Shown: positions 1 through 6,260, numbered from the stretch's first letter. The stretch is DNA of 13,226 nucleotides from RGIG5579 sp045531235 (GCA_045531235.1 JAZSDQ010000011.1:1-13226); one strand, 5' to 3'. Notes: a model not told the origin generated them from the letters alone. Translations and numbers: made by a program.

Positions 1-844
1 AAACAGTGGCTACGTAACGAAAATTTCAAATCACATTACCAAAAAGATTTCCGATAAATTGACTGCGCTCTTTCACCGTGAGAGAAAAACGTTAGAGGGC
101 TTTTGGGACGACGTGAAGCCTTTTGTGGAGTACGGCTGCACCAGAGATCCCAAGTTCTTTGACCGTGTGAAGGATATCGTTCTCTATAAAACCACCGACG
201 GCGAATATCTGACGGCTGCAGAGTATCTGGAAAAGAATCAGGGCAAGGGGGAAGAAAATACCCTTTATTATACCAACGACGTCCTTCAGCAGGTAGGCTA
301 TATCCAGCTCTTCCGCGAACAGGGAATTATCGTGGCAGTGCTTGACGGTGTCATTGATTCCCGCTTCCTCTCGTTCCTTGAAATGCAGGATAAGGCGGTG
401 CATTTCGTTCGCATTGACTCGGAAATGGATAAGGTTTTGAAAGCCGAAGAAGAAGCAGAGGAGAACGAAGCCTTAAACGAGGTCTTTTCCGCAGTAGTAC
501 CCGAAAACGTGCATCTGGTTCAATCTGCGATGAAATCCACAAAAACACCCGCCATTCTCACGCTGTCCGAGGAAAAAAGACGTCTTGGCGAGATCTTAAA
601 ACAGTACAGTGGTACCATCGAGGGGCTGAAGATTCCCGAAGATGAAATTACGCTGGTGGTCAACGTCAACTGTCCCCTCACTTCCCGTATTGCCGCCTTG
701 GCTGCCGTGGAAAGCTCCAAGGAAAAAGCGAAAAAATTGGCCCGCCAGGTCTACATGATCGCGGTGATCTCTCAAAGAAGCTTTACCCAGGAGGAAATGC
801 AGGAATTCATTGATTCCAGCATTGATTTGCTTTATAACGCCTAA
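1..844 (+). CDS. htpG: Molecular chaperone HtpG (Hsp90 family), C-terminal part; 5' end outside window
   Basis: Cytosolic ATP-dependent chaperone of the Hsp90 family. Only the middle-domain end and the C-terminal dimerisation domain are present; the ATPase domain lies upstream of the window. The frame is open from base 2, giving NSGYVTKISNHITKKISDKL, which matches the HtpG middle-domain stretch before the 'FWDDVKPFVEYGC' segment. Later recognisable HtpG blocks are 'FKTTDG'-like 'LYKTTDGEYLTAAEY', 'QLFREQGIIVAVLDGVID' and the acidic linker before the dimerisation domain. The first in-frame start-like codon (TTG at 59) is internal, so the gene should not be called as a 261-residue protein. The stop at 842-844 is 20 bases before cdaA, so the two are probably co-transcribed. 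Family assignment is from remembered family patterns; no search was run. Confidence 0.9.
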   Translation, partial: NSGYVTKISNHITKKISDKLTALFHRERKTLEGFWDDVKPFVEYGCTRDPKFFDRVKDIVLYKTTDGEYLTAAEYLEKNQGKGEENTLYYTNDVLQQVGYIQLFREQGIIVAVLDGVIDSRFLSFLEMQDKAVHFVRIDSEMDKVLKAEEEAEENEALNEVFSAVVPENVHLVQSAMKSTKTPAILTLSEEKRRLGEILKQYSGTIEGLKIPEDEITLVVNVNCPLTSRIAALAAVESSKEKAKKLARQVYMIAVISQRSFTQEEMQEFIDSSIDLLYNA

Positions 845-864
845 AAAACAAACGGAGACGAATT

Positions 865-1752
865 ATGATAAAAGTACTTCAATCCATCGGTGATTTTTTT
901 CACTATGTTTGGAATCAGCTGACCTCTATCGGAGTAGCGGATATTCTGGATATTCTCATCGTATCTTTTCTGGTGTACTATGTCATCAGCTTTGTTCGTC
1001 AAAGAAGAGCCGGTAAGCTTGCGCTGGGTATCTTTTCCATTTTGCTAATCATGTGGATCAGTGATTTCGTTGGCTTTAATGCGCTCAACTACATTTTGGA
1101 AATGCTTTTTGACGTAGGACTCCTTGCGCTGATCATCATTTTTCAGCCGGAGCTTCGTTCTGCACTGGAGCAGATGGGCGGCAATTTCCGCAATTTGAAG
1201 AATATCGGTGAAGCGCAGGAGAGCGATCAGGAAAAAATGATCGAGGAGATCTGCGTTGCCGCCAAAAACCTTTCCGAAAGCCGCACGGGCGCTCTTATTG
1301 TTCTGGAAAGAGATACCCGCCTCGGTGATGAGATCCGAACGGGCGTAGAAGTGGATGCTGCCGTAAATCACCATCTGATTACCAATATTTTCTATGATAA
1401 GGCGCCTCTCCACGACGGTGCAATGATCGTAAGAGAGGGAAGAATCCATTCTTGCGGATGCTTTTTACCTTTGACCGGTAATCCTAATCTTCCCAATGAA
1501 TTGGGTACCCGTCACAGAGCGGGCCTCGGTGTTTCCGAGATCAGCGATGCTTTTGTTATCATCGTATCCGAGGAAACGGGAAATATTTCCATTGCAAGAA
1601 ACGGAGAGATCGATCAAAAGATTTCACCCCGCGTTTTGCAACACAGACTTTCCAATGAATTTGGCATCGGCAAAGAAAAGAAAAAGAGTATCATTCGTAG
1701 AAAGGGGTGGAAAAAAGATGGAAAACAAGCTTCTGAAAATGACGGTAAATAA
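865..1752 (+). CDS. cdaA: Diadenylate cyclase CdaA (DacA)
   Basis: Makes cyclic di-AMP from two ATP at the inner face of the membrane; in Firmicutes c-di-AMP controls potassium and osmolyte uptake and cell-wall homeostasis. The 295-residue protein has the CdaA architecture: three N-terminal membrane helices (about residues 27-44, 52-72 and 80-93), a short linker, then a DisA_N cyclase domain. The hallmark motifs are present: DGA at 184-186 and GTRHRAG at 214-220, so the enzyme looks catalytically intact. GGAG at 854-857 supports the ATG at 865. The C-terminus is very basic and Lys-rich, and its last 35 bases overlap the start of cdaR, which indicates translational coupling. The usual operon is cdaA-cdaR-glmM; here htpG lies upstream and no glmM follows. 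Confidence 0.95.
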   Translation: MIKVLQSIGDFFHYVWNQLTSIGVADILDILIVSFLVYYVISFVRQRRAGKLALGIFSILLIMWISDFVGFNALNYILEMLFDVGLLALIIIFQPELRSALEQMGGNFRNLKNIGEAQESDQEKMIEEICVAAKNLSESRTGALIVLERDTRLGDEIRTGVEVDAAVNHHLITNIFYDKAPLHDGAMIVREGRIHSCGCFLPLTGNPNLPNELGTRHRAGLGVSEISDAFVIIVSEETGNISIARNGEIDQKISPRVLQHRLSNEFGIGKEKKKSIIRRKGWKKDGKQASENDGK

Positions 1753-2992
1753 AGGAGAAGAAAAAAAGGAAGTAAAAAAATACTCCCTTCTTGTAGCGCT
1801 GTTTTCTGTTTTGGTAGCCATGACCCTTTGGTTTTACGTGCAGGATGCGGAAGCTCCTGATTATAAAAAGACCTTCAGCTCCATTTCCGTAGAAATGCAG
1901 TCTCTCTCCTCTTCATTTTCCGTGATTGACGGAGGTGAAAATACGGTAGATATTACCCTTGTGGGAAAAAAGAGCGATCTGAATAAGCTTCGCGCTTCCG
2001 ATCTGGAGGCTTATGTGGATTTGAGTAATATTACCCAGTCCGGCAGCTTCCAGGTGGACGTGAATGTTCTTGTTCCCGATGGAACGGAGCTTTTTGATTG
2101 CTTCCCGAAAACTGCAACCATGTTTGTGGATCAGACCGTTTCCGTTTCCGTTCCCGTGAAGGTGGAATTGGGACAGTACGTTGTGGGTGAAAATACGGTT
2201 CTGGAAGCAGACCCTGCCGTCCTTGAAATTCCCGTAAAAGGACCCAAGACCGTTCTTGACAGCATCGCTTACGCCAATGTGAAAGCAGGCAATCTGGGGG
2301 AAATCACCACAGGCTTTGAAAGCAATCTGGAATATGCCCTGGTAGATGAAAACGGAACCGAGATTACTTCTCGCTATGTGATCACACCGGAAAAGAACGT
2401 TAAGGTCGCGTTTTCCGTATATAAAACAAAAACGGTTCCCCTGACGGTGGAAAGCCTGAACGGTTGGTGGCCCAAGGAGAATATGACGTATTCCGTAACG
2501 CCTCAGTCGGTGATCATTAAAGGAGAACCTTCCCTTGTGGATGCCATTGAGACGGTGCCTGCGGTGATCCTGGATGAAACTACGGTGGATACCACACGAT
2601 ACAGTGCCACCTTGGCACCCGGCCAGCTTGTGCTTCCCGAGGGGATCAAGCTGGGCGAAACCTTGGGTGATATTAAAGTCAGTATGACCCTTCGCGATAA
2701 TGAATCCCGTACCATGAAGATGAATCTTACTTCCAATCACGTGGTAGTAACTCCTCCCGAGGGAGAAAAGAATTTTGCCTTTGTGGATAGCGCTCTCAGC
2801 TTCAAAATTCGCGGCGGCCGCGAAACCGTCCGTCAGGCGACGCTCAATGATTTCTATTTGAATATCGACCTTGCCGCCACCGATGAGATCGGGGAAGTAG
2901 AGGTACCTGTAGAAATCGTTCAGACCGATGCCAGCAAGGGAAGCTTCTACGTAGTTGGCACTTATACCGTAAAAGTTAATATTACAGAATGA
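1718..2992 (+). CDS. cdaR: CdaR/YbbR-domain membrane protein, c-di-AMP cyclase partner
   Basis: Membrane-anchored extracytoplasmic protein that in Bacillus and Listeria binds CdaA and modulates its activity. I chose ATG 1718 (424 residues) over an earlier in-frame start at 1496, because AAAGGGGTGG at 1701-1710 is a good ribosome binding site and the protein then begins with the expected short basic cytoplasmic tail. One membrane helix lies at about residues 22-41. It is followed by about four YbbR repeats, each roughly 80-100 residues, at about 52-150, 155-240, 245-335 and 336-424. The repeats show the family pattern of 'V-x-V-x-G-P/K' strands (for example IPVKGPKTVLDSI and VIIKGEPSLVDAI). 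It overlaps cdaA by 35 bases and ends immediately before a terminator hairpin, so it is the last gene of the operon. Confidence 0.93.
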   Translation: MENKLLKMTVNKGEEKKEVKKYSLLVALFSVLVAMTLWFYVQDAEAPDYKKTFSSISVEMQSLSSSFSVIDGGENTVDITLVGKKSDLNKLRASDLEAYVDLSNITQSGSFQVDVNVLVPDGTELFDCFPKTATMFVDQTVSVSVPVKVELGQYVVGENTVLEADPAVLEIPVKGPKTVLDSIAYANVKAGNLGEITTGFESNLEYALVDENGTEITSRYVITPEKNVKVAFSVYKTKTVPLTVESLNGWWPKENMTYSVTPQSVIIKGEPSLVDAIETVPAVILDETTVDTTRYSATLAPGQLVLPEGIKLGETLGDIKVSMTLRDNESRTMKMNLTSNHVVVTPPEGEKNFAFVDSALSFKIRGGRETVRQATLNDFYLNIDLAATDEIGEVEVPVEIVQTDASKGSFYVVGTYTVKVNITE

Positions 2993-3020
2993 AAAAAGCG
3001 TGCCGAAAGGCACGCTTTTT
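2993..3020. terminator. Intrinsic terminator, usable in both directions
   Basis: Perfect 12-bp stem with a GAAA loop: AAAAAGCGTGCC at 2993-3004, loop 3005-3008, GGCACGCTTTTT at 3009-3020. The T tract follows the GC stem on the plus strand, and the A tract on the left arm gives a U tract on the minus strand. It begins one base after the cdaR stop and ends ten bases from the stop of the convergent 29-residue gene, so it can end both transcripts. Confidence 0.9.
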
Positions 3021-3029
3021 CCCTTGGTT

Positions 3030-3119
3030 TTAGCTGAAGCAGAAGAGCAGAATGACGACGGCAATGAGAATGATCCAAAGCCAAATGTCCTTGTTAAACA
3101 AAGTGCATGCGCAATTCAT
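3030..3119 (-). CDS. 29-residue single-span membrane peptide, possible sporulation-type small protein
   Basis: Very short gene read as MNCACTLFNKDIWLWIILIA followed by VVILLFCFS. The first ten residues carry two Cys and are polar; the rest is one hydrophobic helix ending in Cys-Phe-Ser. The upstream in-frame start at 3269 is unlikely. The ATG at 3119 is preceded by AAAGGGGA on the minus strand (about 3125-3132), a strong ribosome binding site. A hairpin (3140-3157) and a possible SigK-type promoter (3165-3191) lie further upstream. Tiny Cys-containing membrane peptides of this look are common in spore-forming Clostridia and resemble the YjcZ/spore-coat-associated style, but I cannot assign a function. 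The placement of start, RBS and shared terminator makes it a convincing gene. Confidence 0.72.
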   Translation of the reverse strand: MNCACTLFNKDIWLWIILIAVVILLFCFS

Positions 3120-3139
3120 AGTGTTTCCCCTTTCTTGAT

Positions 3140-3157
3140 GCCCGCCTTTTGGCAGGC
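3140..3157 (-). other. Hairpin in the 5' leader of the 29-residue gene
   Basis: Plus-strand GCCCGCC (3140-3146), TTTT (3147-3150), GGCAGGC (3151-3157). As minus-strand RNA this is a 7-bp GC-rich stem with one U-G pair and an AAAA loop, between the candidate promoter and the ribosome binding site. No U tract follows, so it is more likely an mRNA 5' stabiliser than a terminator. Confidence 0.5.
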
Positions 3158-3164
3158 TCATTGA

Positions 3165-3191
3165 TAGTTTATGGTTCATAGAAAAAAGTGT
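3165..3191 (-). promoter_or_regulatory. Candidate mother-cell (SigK-like) promoter for the 29-residue gene
   Basis: On the minus strand AC (3191-3190), 16 bases, then CATAAACTA (3173-3165). This matches the SigK pattern AC-N16-CATANNNTA as I remember it. No good sigma-A promoter is evident at that position. The pattern carries little information, so this is a suggestion only. Confidence 0.35.
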
Positions 3192-3256
3192 GAGGACGAG
3201 GGAAAACAAAGAATTGAAAAAGCTTAGAAGAAAAACAAAAAAAATCAAAAAAAGGC

Positions 3257-3285
3257 TTGACAAAACCACTTTTCCCCTCTATAAT
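3257..3285 (+). promoter_or_regulatory. Sigma-A promoter of tRNA-Leu
   Basis: TTGACA at 3257-3262, 17-base spacer, TATAAT at 3280-3285: both boxes match consensus exactly. The tRNA begins 16 bases after the -10 box. Confidence 0.92.
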
Positions 3286-3301
3286 AAGCAATGTTCTCTT
3301 T

Positions 3302-3388
3302 GCGAGAGTGGCGGAATTGGCAGACGCGCTAGCTTGAGGTGCTAGTGGAAGTAATTCTATGTGGGTTCAAGTCCCGTCTCTCGCACCA
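3302..3388 (+). tRNA. tRNA-Leu (anticodon GAG)
   Basis: Class II tRNA of 87 bases with the CCA end encoded. The acceptor stem GCGAGAG (3302-3308) pairs perfectly with CTCTCGC (3378-3384), followed by A and CCA (3386-3388). The anticodon arm is CTAGC, loop TTGAGGT, GCTAG, with GAG at 3336-3338, reading CUC/CUU Leu codons. A long variable arm is present, as expected for Leu, and the T loop reads TTCAAGT. It has its own promoter and terminator and so forms a single-tRNA transcription unit. Confidence 0.96.
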
Positions 3389-3392
3389 AACA

Positions 3393-3422
3393 AAAAAACA
3401 GCACCGAAAGGCGCTGTTTTTT
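3393..3422. terminator. Terminator of tRNA-Leu, also facing the M81 peptidase gene
   Basis: AAAAAACAGC (3393-3402), A, CC, GAAA loop (3406-3409), GG, C, GCTGTTTTTT (3413-3422), with one A/C mismatch in the stem. There are A and T tracts on both sides, so it can stop the tRNA on plus and the convergent peptidase transcript on minus. Its right half is repeated at 5329-5346. Confidence 0.85.
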
Positions 3423-3456
3423 GTTTTTTGGGTGATTTGTTTGATGGAAGGGGATT

Positions 3457-4947
3457 TTATGCTTTCCAGTCGAAATCTTTTTCTAAGGGGAAAATTGGGC
3501 GGCGCACCTTCTTATATTCGAGCAGGTGGATGTTGGCAGTGTTGATTCCGGGAGGCTCGGTACCAACAATTCCTTTCGCGCGCGGAGCAAAGAATCCCTT
3601 GAAATGGACACTGGATTTGAGGCAAACAATCTTGTATTGGTTGATGTCAGCACCGGTCATCAGAAATACACGGTCGTCAAAGTTCTGGTGGGGGAGGTTT
3701 TCGGTAACAATAATCTCAACATTCCCAATGCGGATACGGGCACTCTTGCCATAGACCAAATGAAAGCCGGTATAGATGGGGGCGACAATCCATGCATCAC
3801 CGCAGCTCAGGTTAAGAACTTCGGCATTTTCAAATTCAATTGGCTCTCCGTGCATCTGGTCGGTTTTGCCACCCAGACGGCCGGAGAAGGTGCCACCGAC
3901 GCCGGCAGCGTGAGCAGCACGGGCGGTTTCGGGGTCAACGATGGAACCGAAAATGGTGGCGGGCATATTCCGCTTGATCAGTTCGCGGCAAAGGTAAGTA
4001 CCATCGCCCGGAGTACCGCCTCCCGGGTTGTCGGAAGACTCGTTGATAACAACATAGCCCTCACCCGGTTTATCAAGGATTTCAAGAGCTTTGTTGATGG
4101 CTTCATCGGGCATTAAGCCGTGGTACAGAAGCTTTTTACGGTTTTCCCATACCCACTGTCCGAGAATTTTTGCATGCTTTTCAGCATCCTGCTCAGCGAT
4201 GACTGTGATGGAAATTCCCGCATCCGGAACATCGGCATAGGCAAAGCCATGAAAGAGGGTGGCGTCGATCAGGCCATTCTCCTCGGCATATTCAGCAACA
4301 TGATGGGCGAATTCCTCCATTGGCAATTCCATGGTGCAACAGACAGCCTGCGGAACGATGACGGGAACCTGACACAGAGCGTGCTGTGGCTTGATTTCTC
4401 CCTTAATGGTAGCGATCAGAGCGCCCAGAGCTTTTCTTGCCATTTCGGGAAAGTCGATGTGAGGATAGGTTTTGATGCCGAGAAGCATCGTAGACAGATC
4501 CATCATTTCTTGAGAAATATTACCGTGCAGGTCAAGACAAACGACGATGGGCATATCAGGGCCGACGACGTCGCGAACAGCCTTAAGGGTAAAGGCTTCC
4601 AAGTCATCGCAGGTTTCGCTGGCACCGGCGCCGTGGAGACCGAGAGCAATACCTTGGAACTCGCCCAGATGCTTTTTGATTTCTTCCACCAACATGCCTA
4701 TCGCTTCATCTCGCGTCTTGTCGTACATGAGAGGACCTGCATTCCAAAGGACGACGGTGGGAATCATTTCAACACCGAACTCACGACCGGCGCGGATAAA
4801 GCCACCGGCCATATCGGCAATGTTTTCAAAATTTTCGACGACTTCTTCACCAATACTGTAGCCGCCGGGCATCCAGCGTTTCAGATCGGTGCGTTCGCTG
4901 GACAGTGTATTGGCCTCAAGACCAATTTCTGCAAATAAAATTTTCAT
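3457..4947 (-). CDS. M81 family metallopeptidase (MlrC-like)
   Basis: Predicted cytosolic zinc metalloprotein of 496 residues, the usual length for MlrC/M81 proteins (N-terminal domain, then MlrC C-terminal domain). MlrC itself hydrolyses linearised microcystin peptides in sphingomonads; the substrate here is unknown and is unlikely to be microcystin. Visible family features are H105 in GLHGAG, the metal-ligand pattern D139-x-H141 in CLDLHGN with H163 in TYPHID (the Asp-x-His plus His-22-downstream spacing of MlrC), and the conserved SDNPGGGTPGDGT block at 305-317. The start is well supported: AAAGGAG at 4958-4964 lies ten bases upstream, with a consensus promoter beyond it. The gene is monocistronic, convergent with tRNA-Leu and shares its terminator. 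Long plus-strand ORFs opposite it are shadows. Confidence 0.9.
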   Translation of the reverse strand: MKILFAEIGLEANTLSSERTDLKRWMPGGYSIGEEVVENFENIADMAGGFIRAGREFGVEMIPTVVLWNAGPLMYDKTRDEAIGMLVEEIKKHLGEFQGIALGLHGAGASETCDDLEAFTLKAVRDVVGPDMPIVVCLDLHGNISQEMMDLSTMLLGIKTYPHIDFPEMARKALGALIATIKGEIKPQHALCQVPVIVPQAVCCTMELPMEEFAHHVAEYAEENGLIDATLFHGFAYADVPDAGISITVIAEQDAEKHAKILGQWVWENRKKLLYHGLMPDEAINKALEILDKPGEGYVVINESSDNPGGGTPGDGTYLCRELIKRNMPATIFGSIVDPETARAAHAAGVGGTFSGRLGGKTDQMHGEPIEFENAEVLNLSCGDAWIVAPIYTGFHLVYGKSARIRIGNVEIIVTENLPHQNFDDRVFLMTGADINQYKIVCLKSSVHFKGFFAPRAKGIVGTEPPGINTANIHLLEYKKVRRPIFPLEKDFDWKA

Positions 4948-4984
4948 ATATTGGTTACTCCTTTAATCATCGGTGATGTCCTTT

Positions 4985-5013
4985 ATTATAATTTTCCGAC
5001 ACTTTGTTGTCAA
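4985..5013 (-). promoter_or_regulatory. Sigma-A promoter of the M81 peptidase gene
   Basis: On the minus strand TTGACA (5013-5008), 17-base spacer, TATAAT (4990-4985): perfect consensus. The gene start is 38 bases downstream of the -10 box. The -35 box sits inside a palindrome (5005-5015) and one arm of a longer inverted repeat (5010-5042), which suggests repression. Confidence 0.88.
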
Positions 5014-5042
5014 CATATCATTGGGCTTGCGTGGTATGTTGA
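5005..5042. promoter_or_regulatory. Candidate operator over the -35 box of the M81 gene
   Basis: Two nested symmetries. TGTTG-T-CAACA at 5005-5015 is a perfect 11-base palindrome covering the -35 box. TCAACATA at 5010-5017 repeats inverted as TATGTTGA at 5035-5042 with a 17-base spacer. Placement over the -35 element fits a repressor site; the regulator is unknown. Confidence 0.4.
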
Positions 5043-5164
5043 TAAAGCCTTCTATCGATGTATTAAAAGGGCTTGCTCTGCGATTGCATTTTGCTGATTG
5101 TATCAATAGAAAATGTGAAAAATCCAATGAATCGGAAAACAGCAATGATCTGTAGGGCAATCCG

Positions 5165-5192
5165 TTGACTTTGCAAAAATTTGTGGTATTCT
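5165..5192 (+). promoter_or_regulatory. Sigma-A-type promoter of the radical SAM remnant
   Basis: TTGACT at 5165-5170, 16-base spacer, TATTCT at 5187-5192, then the ribosome binding site TTGGAGAAA at 5214-5222. The 5' control region of the broken gene is therefore still intact. The stretch 5043-5160 upstream shows no gene I can support. Confidence 0.6.
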
Positions 5193-5225
5193 GTAGTTAG
5201 AAATTTTTCGTAATTGGAGAAAGCA

Positions 5226-5384
5226 ATGGCTTATCGGGATCTGAACAGTGCTCTCAGAGAGCGGTTTGGGAAAAAAGTATATAAGATCTCTCTTTCCACC
5301 CCTTTCGCTTGTCCCAATCGGGACGGCACGAAAGGCGCTGTTTTTTTGTTTGCTATCAGACGTAGGGACTTGAAGGAAGCGTAG
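5226..5384 (+). pseudogene. 5' stump of a radical SAM protein gene (YhcC / TIGR01212 type)
   Basis: The first 37 codons read MAYRDLNSALRERFGKKVYK, then ISLSTPFACPNRDGTKG. This is the start of the YhcC/TIGR01212 radical SAM family, where 'G-F-x-C-P-N-R-D-G-T' is normally followed by a Gly-Gly-Cys and Cys-x-x-Cys segment that binds the iron-sulfur cluster. Here the frame leaves the family right after TKG, reads 15 unrelated codons (AVFLFAIRRRDLKEA) and stops at 5382-5384. The promoter and ribosome binding site are kept, so the gene was broken by a deletion or recombination and not by slow decay. The break falls within GAAAGGC, shared with the right half of the tRNA-Leu terminator (see the repeat entry). 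The stump cannot bind a cluster and should be non-functional. Confidence 0.8.
5329..5346 (+). repeat. 18-base direct repeat of the tRNA-Leu terminator right half
   Basis: CGAAAGGCGCTGTTTTTT occurs exactly here and at 3405-3422. The copies flank the M81 gene and its promoter, about 1.9 kb apart. Here the left arm of the hairpin is missing and the first bases coincide with the conserved 'TKG' codons of the radical SAM stump, so it marks a recombination junction. Confidence 0.75.
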
Positions 5385-5419
5385 TGAAGGATTTCCTTGA
5401 TCTCTCCGCAGAATGGCGC

Positions 5420-5449
5420 AATAAAAGCACCCCTCGGGGTGCTTTTATT
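5420..5449. terminator. Bidirectional terminator containing the XRE stop codon
   Basis: AATAAAAGCACCC (5420-5432), loop CTCG, GGGTGCTTTTATT (5437-5449): a 13-bp perfect stem with A/T-rich ends on both sides. It can end the radical SAM remnant on plus and the XRE gene on minus. The XRE stop codon (5445-5447 on plus) lies inside the right arm. Confidence 0.88.
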
Positions 5450-5717
5450 TGTGATCTATAACTCTATCCGGAAATACAGAAGCTTGTATTAAATCTTCGG
5501 GAGCGATATTGAGAGCGTCAGCAATGTTATAAAACACGTCTAAAGAGAAGCCGTATGCCAGATTAGGCGCCTCAATATTACTTAAAAGCGAACGGCTGAT
5601 ATTTGCTTTTTCCGCCAACTTTTCTTGCGATAAGCCACGGATTCTGCGAAGAGCGGAAATAGCAATGCCCAGTTGAATAAAACGGTCTCTGTTTTTGTAG
5701 TCTATTTCTTTTCCCAT
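5445..5717 (-). CDS. XRE-family helix-turn-helix transcriptional regulator
   Basis: A 90-residue single-domain DNA-binding protein of the lambda Cro/C1 (XRE) type. The helix-turn-helix core spans about residues 16-75: 'LRRIRGLSQEKLAEKANISRS' then 'LLSNIE', with the typical Q/K-L-A-E-K recognition layout and 'LSNIEAPN' after it. There is no second domain for ligand or protease function. The start is supported by GAGG eight bases upstream and by a promoter at 5765-5793. It is divergent from a plus-strand promoter at 5811-5839, so it may control that promoter. Small XRE regulators like this often ride on plasmids and integrative elements, which fits the disturbed neighbourhood; its target is unknown. 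Confidence 0.85.
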   Translation of the reverse strand: MGKEIDYKNRDRFIQLGIAISALRRIRGLSQEKLAEKANISRSLLSNIEAPNLAYGFSLDVFYNIADALNIAPEDLIQASVFPDRVIDHK

Positions 5718-5764
5718 GTCCCAAACCTCACTTATCAGCGAAAATCATTTCAATCATATATACA

Positions 5765-5793
5765 ATTATACTTCCTCATTTTCGTTCTTTCAG
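5765..5793 (-). promoter_or_regulatory. Promoter of the XRE gene
   Basis: On the minus strand CTGAAA (5793-5788), 17-base spacer, TATAAT (5770-5765). The -10 is perfect and the -35 matches at four of six positions. Its -35 box lies 17 bases from that of the divergent promoter at 5811. Confidence 0.6.
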
Positions 5794-5810
5794 TATTTGT
5801 TCGTATGCAC

Positions 5811-5839
5811 TTGACTGTATTAGTAGGCTGTGATATAAT
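5811..5839 (+). promoter_or_regulatory. Sigma-A promoter with no recognisable gene behind it
   Basis: TTGACT at 5811-5816, 17-base spacer, TATAAT at 5834-5839. The following 190 bases are AT-rich and hold no ORF with a ribosome binding site. A weak AT-rich stem (AAATTTC / GAAATATTT, about 5911-5935) followed by T's could end a short RNA of about 90 bases. Confidence 0.6.
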
Positions 5840-6031
5840 GCAGAATACATTTTGTGTTTATTTGTGTGCAAATCCATAGCTTTGATAGGTAACTGTAAGA
5901 AAAGGTAATCAAAATTTCTTTTTGAAATATTTTTTAACTATTTTTTAATAAAAATTGTTTTATGATTTCAGTATTTACCAAATTGAACAAAAAATTCACA
6001 CATTTGTCTTTATTTTTATAAGAATAGAGAG

Positions 6032-6060
6032 TTGACACCAACAAAAATATTGTATATAAT
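6032..6060 (+). promoter_or_regulatory. Perfect sigma-A promoter for a leader or small RNA
   Basis: TTGACA at 6032-6037, 17-base spacer, TATAAT at 6055-6060: an exact consensus match. Transcription would start near 6067 and meet the strong terminator at 6212-6260, 40 bases before the KTR gene. Confidence 0.85.
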
Positions 6061-6066
6061 AACTGA

Positions 6067-6256
6067 AAATTGGTACTTTTATGCGCTGTACTCCAAGGGA
6101 AAAGGCAGCTTTTGAACTGTACCGAAGGATTGTATATTAACACTTCTTAACAATAAAAAATATAAAAACGCACAAAAAGTTTTAAACCTGATTTTGCGCC
6201 TGAGCCATTGAGCCTGTGCCATTTAATCGTTACTACGATTAAGGCACGGGCTTTTT
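6067..6256 (+). ncRNA. Candidate leader RNA / small RNA (about 190 bases) upstream of the KTR gene
   Basis: This stretch is bounded by a perfect promoter and a strong intrinsic terminator, so a discrete RNA is predicted. I recognise no known RNA family. It contains a 19-codon ORF at 6081-6140 (MRCTPREKAAFELYRRIVY) without a clear ribosome binding site. It also has a possible stem GGTAC (6072-6076) with GTACC (6118-6122). Either it is a stand-alone small RNA or it is a transcription attenuator in which leader translation decides read-through into the KTR gene. Confidence 0.45.
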
Positions 6257-6260
6257 ATTT
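6212..6260 (+). terminator. Strong intrinsic terminator upstream of the KTR gene
   Basis: GCCTGTGCC (6212-6220), AT bulge, TTAATCG (6223-6229), loop TTACTA, CGATTAA (6236-6242), GGCACGGGC (6243-6251), then TTTTTATTT. The result is a 16-bp stem with one U-G pair followed by a U-rich tail, plus-strand orientation. Confidence 0.88.

Noticed and set aside
1913..3064. 383-codon minus-strand ORF opposite cdaR
   Set aside because: It runs across the terminator and the cdaR gene; the plus strand has YbbR repeats, so this is a shadow.
3359..3754. 131-codon ORF starting inside tRNA-Leu
   Set aside because: It begins in the tRNA and reads through its terminator; not a gene.
3526..4938. Long plus-strand ORFs (196 and 272 codons) opposite the M81 gene
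   Set aside because: The minus strand has intact metal-binding motifs, promoter and ribosome binding site; the plus ORFs have none.
4973..5155. 60-codon plus ORF (and overlapping 65-codon minus ORF) upstream of the radical SAM stump
   Set aside because: No ribosome binding site and no protein-like pattern; the region holds the M81 promoter.
5385..5419. Extra coding sequence of the radical SAM gene after the stop
   Set aside because: The sequence after the junction shows none of the family's Cys-x-x-Cys or later motifs in any plus frame; it resembles an intergenic repeat more than coding DNA.
5934..6143. 69-codon minus ORF in the AT-rich gap
   Set aside because: No start signals; low-complexity AT-rich composition explains it.
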